Positions 58,255-64,000 of a stretch of DNA of 64,000 nt are shown piece by piece. The stretch comes from Yinghuangia sp051388915 (GTDB lineage: Bacteria; Actinomycetota; Actinomycetes; Streptomycetales; Streptomycetaceae): NCBI RefSeq assembly GCF_051388915.1, contig NZ_JBPKBH010000007.1:124001-188000 (forward strand). The letters are read 5' to 3'. The notes under the pieces are model-generated. The model was not told the DNA's origin, made no database searches, and saw only the letters and a list, made by a program, of their open reading frames with translations. Positions within the stretch are counted from its first letter, which is position 1. Every line of letters starts with the position of its first letter. Made by a program: the position numbers and the translations under genes.

Positions 58255-59745
58255 TCAGCTCTGGCCGCCGGCCAGCTTCTCGCGGAGCGCGGCAAGCGCC
58301 TCGTCCGAGGCGAGCGCGCCGCCGCCGGCCGGGGCCTCGGCCGGGGCCGAGGAGTACGAGCCGCCGCCGCCACCGGCGCCGCCGCTCTCGACAGCCGCCT
58401 CGGCCTCGGCCTCGCGGGCCTTGACGACCTGCTGCTGGTGCGACTCGAAGCGCGTCTGGGCCTCGGCGTACTGCCGCTCCCACTCCTCGCGCTGCTTGTC
58501 GTAGCCCTCGAGCCAGTCGTTGGTCTCCGGGTCGAAGCCCTCGGGGTAGATGTAGTTGCCCGCGTCGTCGTAGGTCGCGGCCATGCCGTAGAGGGTCGGG
58601 TCGAACTCGGCCTCGGCCGGGTCCGCACCGAAGGCCTCGTTGGCCTGCTTCAGCGAGAGGCTGATGCGGCGGCGCTCCAGGTCGATGTCGATGACCTTGA
58701 CGAAGATCTCGTCGCCGACCTGGACGACCTGCTCCGGGATCTCCACGTGGCGCTCGGCCAGCTCGGAGATGTGCACCAGGCCCTCGATGCCCTCGTCGAC
58801 GCGCACGAACGCACCGAACGGAACGAGCTTGGTGACCTTGCCCGGAACGACCTGCCCGATCTGGTGGGTACGGGCGAACTGCTGCCACGGGTCTTCCTGG
58901 GTCGCCTTCAGCGACAGGGAGACGCGCTCGCGGTCCATGTCGACGTCCAGGACCTCGACCGTGACCTCCTGGCCGACCTCGACGACCTCGGACGGGTGGT
59001 CGATGTGCTTCCAGGACAGCTCGGAGACGTGCACCAGGCCGTCGACGCCGCCCAGGTCCACGAACGCACCGAAGTTGACGATCGAGGAGACGACGCCGGT
59101 GCGGACCTGACCCTTCTGGAGGGTCGTGAGGAACGTCTGGCGCACCTCGGACTGGGTCTGCTCCAGCCACGCGCGGCGGGACAGGACCACGTTGTTGCGG
59201 TTCTTGTCCAGCTCGATGATCTTCGCCTCGAGCTCCTTGCCGACGTACGGCTGGAGGTCGCGGACCCGGCGCATCTCGACGAGCGAAGCGGGGAGGAAGC
59301 CGCGGAGGCCGATGTCGAGGATGAGACCACCCTTGACGACCTCGATGACGGTACCGGTAACGATGCCGTCCTCTTCCTTGATCTTCTCGATCGTGCCCCA
59401 CGCGCGCTCGTACTGCGCACGCTTCTTCGAGAGGATCAGGCGGCCTTCCTTGTCCTCCTTCTGGAGAACCAGGGCCTCGATGTTGTCGCCGACTGCGACG
59501 ACCTCGTGCGGGTCCACATCATGCTTGATGGACAGCTCGCGGGAGGGGATGACGCCTTCGGTCTTGTAACCGATGTCGAGCAGGACCTCGTCCCGGTCGA
59601 CCTTGACGATCACGCCATCCACGATGTCGCCGTCGTTGAAGTACTTGATCGTCTCATCGATCGCGGCGAGGAATTCTTCCTCGGAACCGATGTCGTTGAC
59701 CGCCACCTGCGGGGTGGTTCGAGTGGCCTCGGTGCTGCTCGTCAT
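58255..59745 (-). CDS. rpsA: 30S ribosomal protein S1
   Basis: This 496-residue protein has four S1 OB-fold domains between about residues 40 and 380. They include GDIVDGVIVKVDRDEVLLDI, GTVIEVVKGGLILDIG, GVVSSIVNFGAFVDLGGVDGLVHVSEL and GKVTKLVPFGAFVRVDEGIEGLVHISEL. S1 recruits mRNA to the ribosome. The C-terminal tail is Glu/Ala- and Gly-rich, usual in actinobacteria. ATG 59745 matches the normal start (MTSSTEATRTTPQ). Confidence 0.98.
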   Translation of the reverse strand: MTSSTEATRTTPQVAVNDIGSEEEFLAAIDETIKYFNDGDIVDGVIVKVDRDEVLLDIGYKTEGVIPSRELSIKHDVDPHEVVAVGDNIEALVLQKEDKEGRLILSKKRAQYERAWGTIEKIKEEDGIVTGTVIEVVKGGLILDIGLRGFLPASLVEMRRVRDLQPYVGKELEAKIIELDKNRNNVVLSRRAWLEQTQSEVRQTFLTTLQKGQVRTGVVSSIVNFGAFVDLGGVDGLVHVSELSWKHIDHPSEVVEVGQEVTVEVLDVDMDRERVSLSLKATQEDPWQQFARTHQIGQVVPGKVTKLVPFGAFVRVDEGIEGLVHISELAERHVEIPEQVVQVGDEIFVKVIDIDLERRRISLSLKQANEAFGADPAEAEFDPTLYGMAATYDDAGNYIYPEGFDPETNDWLEGYDKQREEWERQYAEAQTRFESHQQQVVKAREAEAEAAVESGGAGGGGGSYSSAPAEAPAGGGALASDEALAALREKLAGGQS

Positions 59746-60074
59746 GTGGGAAAGGGCTCCGGTACGGACAGAAGTCGTCGGTAAAACCACGCTCCAGGAC
59801 CCGGTTTCGCCCTGTCGGACTCTGACAGCCAATGAAGATGACCGAAATGGAACGACAAAGGTGAGCGCGACCTGCTCCGTCTGAGTTCACGCAGGCCCGC
59901 GGCGCAACTTGCAGCATACGGGGCCCTTCAGGCGCGGTCAACGCGCAGGGGTCACGGGCGGGCAGGCGCCACCACGCGCCCGTACGGAGGCCCGGCGTCC
60001 CACCGTGACTCATTCCCGCACGCGCGCACGATAACGTACGCCGATCCCGAACAACAGCGCGTGAGGCAATTCAT

Positions 60075-60947
60075 ATGAACGTTGCCGGGGAGCACCCCAC
60101 GGCCGAACACCCGGGCGAGGCCGCCGAGTCCGACCCGGCGGAGACCGCGTCGTACCCTGCGGGCGTCGGGCGGCGCGACGTCGGCTCGGCGGAGAGCGTA
60201 CGCGCGGGCCGGACCTGGTGGGACGCCAATGCCGACGAGTACCAGGCCGAGCACGGCGACTTCCTGGGCGACACCCGCTTCGTCTGGGGCCCCGAGGGGC
60301 TGGACGAGGAACAGGCCCGCCTGCTCGGCGACGTCGCGGGCAGGACCGTCCTGGAGATCGGCTCGGGCGCGGGGCAGTGCGCGCGCAGCCTCCTCGCGCG
60401 CGGCGCCCGCCCCGTCGCCTTGGACCTGTCGTACCGCCAGCTCCAGCACTCGCGGCGGATCGACGCCGCACACGGCGTGCACGTGCCGGTCGTGCAGGCG
60501 GACGCCGCCGCGCTGCCGTTCGCGGACGCCGCCTTCGACCTGGCCTTCACCGCGTACGGCGCCCTCGCGTTCAGCCCGGAAGGCGCGGCCATCATGCGCG
60601 AGGTGCACCGCGTCCTGAAGCCGGGCGGCAGGTGGGTCTTCTCGCTGACGCATCCGATCCGGTGGGCGTTCCCCGACGACCCCGGCGAGGAGGGGCTGAC
60701 GGCGACGCACTCCTACTTCGACACAACTCCATATGTGGAGCAGGACGAAGAGGGCCACGCGACATACGTCGAGCACCACAGAACCCTGGGGATGCGGGTG
60801 CGCGAGGTCGCCTCCGCCGGATTCCGCATCGTCGACCTGGTCGAGCCCGAGTGGCCGGACGATCTGGCGCAGGTGTGGGGCGGCTGGAGCCCGACGCGCG
60901 GCCGCCGCATCCCCGGCACCGCGATCTTCGTCTGCGACCGCGACTGA
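60075..60947 (+). CDS. Class I SAM-dependent methyltransferase
   Basis: This 290-residue protein has motif I VLEIGSGAGQC near residue 91, post-I VALDLSYRQLQ, and ALPFADAAFDLAF near 150. The N-terminal 35 residues are disordered. It methylates an unknown acceptor using S-adenosylmethionine. The repeated aromatic residues of VRAGRTWWDANADEYQAEHGD are typical of a Streptomyces methyltransferase family next to rpsA. It is divergent from rpsA. Confidence 0.9.
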   Translation: MNVAGEHPTAEHPGEAAESDPAETASYPAGVGRRDVGSAESVRAGRTWWDANADEYQAEHGDFLGDTRFVWGPEGLDEEQARLLGDVAGRTVLEIGSGAGQCARSLLARGARPVALDLSYRQLQHSRRIDAAHGVHVPVVQADAAALPFADAAFDLAFTAYGALAFSPEGAAIMREVHRVLKPGGRWVFSLTHPIRWAFPDDPGEEGLTATHSYFDTTPYVEQDEEGHATYVEHHRTLGMRVREVASAGFRIVDLVEPEWPDDLAQVWGGWSPTRGRRIPGTAIFVCDRD

Positions 60948-60991
60948 ACAGCGCGCGAACGACCGGGCGCGACCATATACGCCCGCCCGAC

Positions 60992-61038
60992 AAGGCGGGG
61001 GCCCGCCTCCCGGTCACCCGGGAAGCGGGCCCCGCCTT
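60992..61038. terminator. Bidirectional hairpin terminator
   Basis: AAGGCGGGG pairs with CCCCGCCTT and continues through CCCGC/GCGGG and CCCGG/CCGGG, giving a long stem with one bulged base and small internal loops. It ends both the methyltransferase gene (plus) and the DUF3068 gene (minus). Confidence 0.88.
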
Positions 61039-61072
61039 TGTGAGGTACAGCCCTACAGGCGCGCGGACCGGC

Positions 61073-62290
61073 TCAGACCGCAGGAGGCGGGCCGGGCGGC
61101 CGTTCCGGGTACGCGGTCGCGGGCGTCTTGCCGTTGCTCGCCGGAACCGGGGCCTCCGCCGCGATCTCCGCCGAACCGGACACCGGGATCCGCGGCAGCA
61201 CAGCCGTCGGCGCGGCCGCGGGCGCCGCGGCGGTCCGCGCGGGCGGGGCGGGTGCGGCGGCGGGAGCCGGCGACTCGACCGGGCCCGCCGAGGCCGCAGT
61301 GCCGTCCGCCGGGTCGTCGGGCGTACCCGGTCCGCGGCGCCGGGCCCCGGGCGGGGCCTTCGGCCCTCGGTTGGCCAGGTACTGGAGGAGCAGCGAGGCG
61401 AGCAGCAGTACGACGCCGACGATCACCAGGCCCAGCGGAATGCGGTCGTGGATGAGCAGCATCTGCGAGCGCTGCTCCTTGGCGTCCGCGATCAGCTTGT
61501 TGGACCACTCGGGCTTCATCTTCACATGTCCGTCGAACACGACGATCTTGTTCGGGTTGGCCGGGTCGTCCTCGTTCGGCGAGCGCATCTCCTCCTTGTG
61601 GATCTCCTCCGCGTACACCGGCGCCCCGGTCACCGGCTCGACCCAGAACTTGCGCACGGTGGTGTACCACCGCTCCATGCCGCCCGCCTCGATGTCCTTC
61701 GGGTTCAGGCCGCCGGGGAGCTGGCTGGGGATCGGCACCTTGGTCCACGGCACGGTCTGCTCGAAGAGGTAGACGTCGAGGCCGTTGAAGTTCTCGGTGC
61801 GCTTGTAGTCGATCGTGGCGGCGGTCTGCGCCTGCGCGTCGTAGTAGTTGTAGCCGCGCTTCTGGGTGAAGAAGGGCCACTTGTACTGGATGCCGGTGTG
61901 CGCGACGGGCTTGTTGTCGATGTGCTCGCCGCAGCAGTTCTCCGGGGTCTGGCCGACCGCGTCGAAGACGTAGCGCTCGGGGATACGGGTGACGACCTTG
62001 CCCTCGCTGTCGACCATGGAGACGTTCGTGTCCCACACGACCGTCTGGCCGTCGGACGCCTCGGGGTCGGGTCTGACCGTCTGGATGATCGTGGCGGTCG
62101 CGTTGCCCGGGCCTTTCGGGTCACCGAAGAGCGTCGCGTTCTGGGCCTCAAGGACCGTCACCTTGTACGCCTGGTCGCTCTTCAGCGCCTTCGCGACCAG
62201 GCGCGGGAAGGCGTACTCGCGGATCAGCGGGGCGAGTGCCACGCAAAACACCGCCAGTGCCAGAAGGACCAGGCTGGACCTACGACGCAT
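61073..62290 (-). CDS. DUF3068 (PorA-like) membrane protein
   Basis: This 405-residue protein has an N-terminal membrane anchor (residues 5-22) and an external domain with the DUF3068 pattern. That domain includes VVWDTNVSMVDSEGKVV near residue 84, NCCGEHIDNKPV near 118 and KWPFFTQKRGYNYYD near 138. A second membrane helix (LGLVIVGVVLLLASLLL) follows near 285, then an Ala/Pro-rich cytoplasmic tail. Function is unknown; the family is confined to actinobacteria and linked to the cell envelope. ATG 62290 is clear. Confidence 0.9.
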   Translation of the reverse strand: MRRRSSLVLLALAVFCVALAPLIREYAFPRLVAKALKSDQAYKVTVLEAQNATLFGDPKGPGNATATIIQTVRPDPEASDGQTVVWDTNVSMVDSEGKVVTRIPERYVFDAVGQTPENCCGEHIDNKPVAHTGIQYKWPFFTQKRGYNYYDAQAQTAATIDYKRTENFNGLDVYLFEQTVPWTKVPIPSQLPGGLNPKDIEAGGMERWYTTVRKFWVEPVTGAPVYAEEIHKEEMRSPNEDDPANPNKIVVFDGHVKMKPEWSNKLIADAKEQRSQMLLIHDRIPLGLVIVGVVLLLASLLLQYLANRGPKAPPGARRRGPGTPDDPADGTAASAGPVESPAPAAAPAPPARTAAAPAAAPTAVLPRIPVSGSAEIAAEAPVPASNGKTPATAYPERPPGPPPAV

Positions 62291-62401
62291 CGAGAATGTC
62301 CCCTTGCCGATGGAGCGAGATACAGATTTGCGTTCATGCGGGTGATGCGGGACGTACTGGACCTGCGGGTGAAGCCGGGCAACTGCCTTGTGCGGCAGGC
62401 C

Positions 62402-62539
62402 TCAGGGCTTCGCGGGCACCTGGGTCACCTCAAGCGGCTTGTCGATGGCCTTGGGCTCGGGAACCGCAAAGGTGGCCAGCGAGTAGGCCACTCCCACGGC
62501 GAGCAGCAGGCCGACGACGACCGCGGCGAAGGCACGCAT
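62402..62539 (-). CDS. SPW_0924-type 45-residue membrane protein
   Basis: This 45-residue protein has one membrane helix (AFAAVVVGLLLAVGVAYSLA) and a short external tail ending EVTQVPAKP, matching the small SPW_0924-type family found across Streptomyces. AAAGGAGAG lies 6 nt before ATG 62539. It is 111 bp upstream of the DUF3068 gene on the same strand and probably cotranscribed. Confidence 0.85.
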   Translation of the reverse strand: MRAFAAVVVGLLLAVGVAYSLATFAVPEPKAIDKPLEVTQVPAKP

Positions 62540-62762
62540 CAAGAACTCTCCTTTGCGCTCACGGATACCGCACGCTAGCAAGGAAGGAACAGAATGAGAA
62601 CACGTTACAGATTTCTCGCGAACATTCGCTGTTGCGACCGTACGTTTGGCATTGCACAACGTCATCATCTGCACGTTCACCGATACCGAAACTCCCCCTC
62701 CGCGCCACGCGCGAAGGGGGAGGAACGAGAACGTGTTTCTGTTATTGCGGTGGTACGGGGGT

Positions 62763-64000
62763 TCAGCCTGCCGGTGCGCTCGGTGTTTTCGTCGACGCCT
62801 TGGTGGTCGTCGCGGGTGCCTTGGAGGCGGACTTGGACGGCGTCGGCGACTTCGACGCGGACGGCGCCGGGGGCTTGGAGCTGGTGGCGGGCTGCTGCGG
62901 CGGCGGAACGCTGACGGGCCGCACCCCCTGCCGGTAGAAGACCGTCCACGCCTTGACCGAACGCACGTACTCCGGCGACTGGTTGTAGCTGAAGATCGCC
63001 TTGTCCAGCCCCGCCTCCGTGGACAGGTCCCGGTCCCCCGCGCACAGGTAGCGCGCGGCGGTCAGGGTCGCGTCGTAGACGTTCTGCGGGTCCTTCTTCC
63101 CGTCCTTGTTGCCGTCCATCGCGTACGCCTTCCACGACGTCGGGATGAACTGCATCGGCCCGACCGCGCGGTCGAACTCGGTGTCGAAGTCCAGCACGCC
63201 CTTGTCGGTGTCGCGGATCGCCTTGGTCGACCGCGTACCGTCCAGACGCGGGCCCAGGATCGGCGTCAGCGCGGTACCGGTGGTGCTCACCTGGCCGCCG
63301 TTCGCGTGCCCGGACTCCACGCGGCCGATCGCCGCCAGGAGTTCCCACGGCAGGCGGCACTTGGGGTCGGCCTTCGCGGTGTACTCGGCGGCCTGCTTGT
63401 ACGCCGACAGCACGAGCTGCGGAATCCCGTTCGAGCCGGTCACCCCCGACGCGGGCGTCTGGGACTGCGGGGGCGGCAGCGTGAACGGCGCCCCCGACGA
63501 CGCGGGCACGGACGCGGACGGCGGCACACTCACGCCCGGCGCGGCCGCCGGGAGCAGCGGCGGCAGTTCGAGGCTCGCGGGCAGCCCGCCGTTGACCGGA
63601 CCGCTGTCCTGGTCCGGCTCGGGGTCGGACATACGGGGCACGTCCGAGACGGGTACGCGCTCCGCGGTGGCGATCGTGAACGGGTTCTCCACCGCGGCCG
63701 CACCGGCGAGCAGCAGCGCGACGACCGCCGCGCCGCCGAGCCACGGGTTGATGAACCGGCGCCGCGCGGGGACCGTCTCCTTCGCCCCACCGTCAGCCTC
63801 GGACTCGTTCTCGGCCTCGATGGGAGCCTCTGCCGCGTTTTCCGCGGGCTTGTCGGCGAGTTCCCGGGGGCGCTCGCCGAGCGAGGCCACCCACGAGTCG
63901 AGGTCGGCGCCCTTGGCCCCGGACTGCCCGACGGGCTTGAGAAGGGCCGTGTCGGGCCCTCCGGCGGGCTCGACGGGGCTGAGGAGGGCGGTGTCGGGGT
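62763..64000 (-). CDS. Membrane-anchored lytic transglycosylase, 5' end beyond window
   Basis: The frame is open from the right window edge to its stop at 62763. The visible N-terminal part contains two PDTALLxPV repeats (63899-63999). It is followed by an acidic linker, a membrane helix (about 63690-63750), a Pro/Ser-rich linker, and a soluble transglycosylase domain with LPWELLAAIGRVESGHA (catalytic Glu near 63315) and AVGPMQFIPTSWKAYAMDGN. The tail is Ser/Pro/Lys/Thr-rich. It should cleave peptidoglycan at the cell surface. An internal GTG at 63890 exists, but the repeats upstream argue for a longer protein. Confidence 0.9.
   Translation of the reverse strand, partial: PDTALLSPVEPAGGPDTALLKPVGQSGAKGADLDSWVASLGERPRELADKPAENAAEAPIEAENESEADGGAKETVPARRRFINPWLGGAAVVALLLAGAAAVENPFTIATAERVPVSDVPRMSDPEPDQDSGPVNGGLPASLELPPLLPAAAPGVSVPPSASVPASSGAPFTLPPPQSQTPASGVTGSNGIPQLVLSAYKQAAEYTAKADPKCRLPWELLAAIGRVESGHANGGQVSTTGTALTPILGPRLDGTRSTKAIRDTDKGVLDFDTEFDRAVGPMQFIPTSWKAYAMDGNKDGKKDPQNVYDATLTAARYLCAGDRDLSTEAGLDKAIFSYNQSPEYVRSVKAWTVFYRQGVRPVSVPPPQQPATSSKPPAPSASKSPTPSKSASKAPATTTKASTKTPSAPAG

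Overview
This window is very GC-rich actinobacterial chromosome, most likely from the Streptomycetaceae or a close relative. The evidence is WhiA, RbpA, a mycothiol-type enzyme, the order uvrC-rapZ-yvcK-whiA followed further on by gap-pgk-tpiA-secG-rbpA, and a 45-residue SPW_0924-type protein. It is a draft scaffold with eight N gaps. Five gaps are preceded by artificial poly-G runs, which create false poly-glycine reading frames. No rRNA, tRNA, transposase, prophage or CRISPR array was seen.

Layout. 0-1 kb: end of a suf operon (sufS tail, sufU, DUF59 gene), then a 15-bp minisatellite and a strong terminator. 1.2-3.9 kb: an ECF41-type sigma factor with its short-chain reductase partner, and a methyltransferase. 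4.1-7.5 kb: an AAC(3)-like acetyltransferase, an ABC exporter and a TetR regulator. 7.6-15.5 kb: accessory genes (a small protein with a leaderless promoter, a TPR protein, an AraC/GyrI regulator, a suppressor-of-fused protein, a fatty acid desaturase, a VOC protein, a DUF11 surface protein) and repeat-rich spacers. 15.7-20.1 kb: rbpA, secG and the glycolytic genes tpiA, pgk and gap. 20.3-26 kb: a membrane protein, a large secreted M14 carboxypeptidase and an Eis-like acetyltransferase. 26-35 kb: whiA, yvcK, rapZ, uvrC, a Rieske lipoprotein and uvrA. 35-48.7 kb: a mycothiol-dependent enzyme, an MBL hydrolase, an orphan DpgA-like type III polyketide synthase, a Ter locus (terC, exonuclease, TerD fusion, terD), uvrB, a membrane glycosyltransferase and coaE. 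49-57.4 kb: a secreted lipoprotein, a decaprenylphosphoryl-arabinose-type cluster (PAP2, ubiA, dprE1, dprE2), a beta-propeller protein and an MFS transporter. 58-64 kb: rpsA, a methyltransferase, a DUF3068 protein, a small membrane protein and the start of a lytic transglycosylase gene that leaves the window.

Main results. (1) The terC leader is a yybP-ykoY manganese riboswitch in which the aptamer P1 strand can alternatively mask the Shine-Dalgarno sequence, a complete translational switch readable from sequence. (2) The gap at 47717-47819 is flanked by an exact 21-bp duplication; merging the copies restores one continuous frame for the membrane protein, so the gap is probably spurious. (3) The DprE1 homologue has Thr where the benzothiazinone-target Cys of Mycobacterium lies. 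(4) The Ter locus contains a TerD domain fused to what looks like a P-loop-less FtsK-type domain, next to a DEDDh exonuclease and between uvrA and uvrB. (5) A DpgA-like type III polyketide synthase stands without DpgB, C or D.
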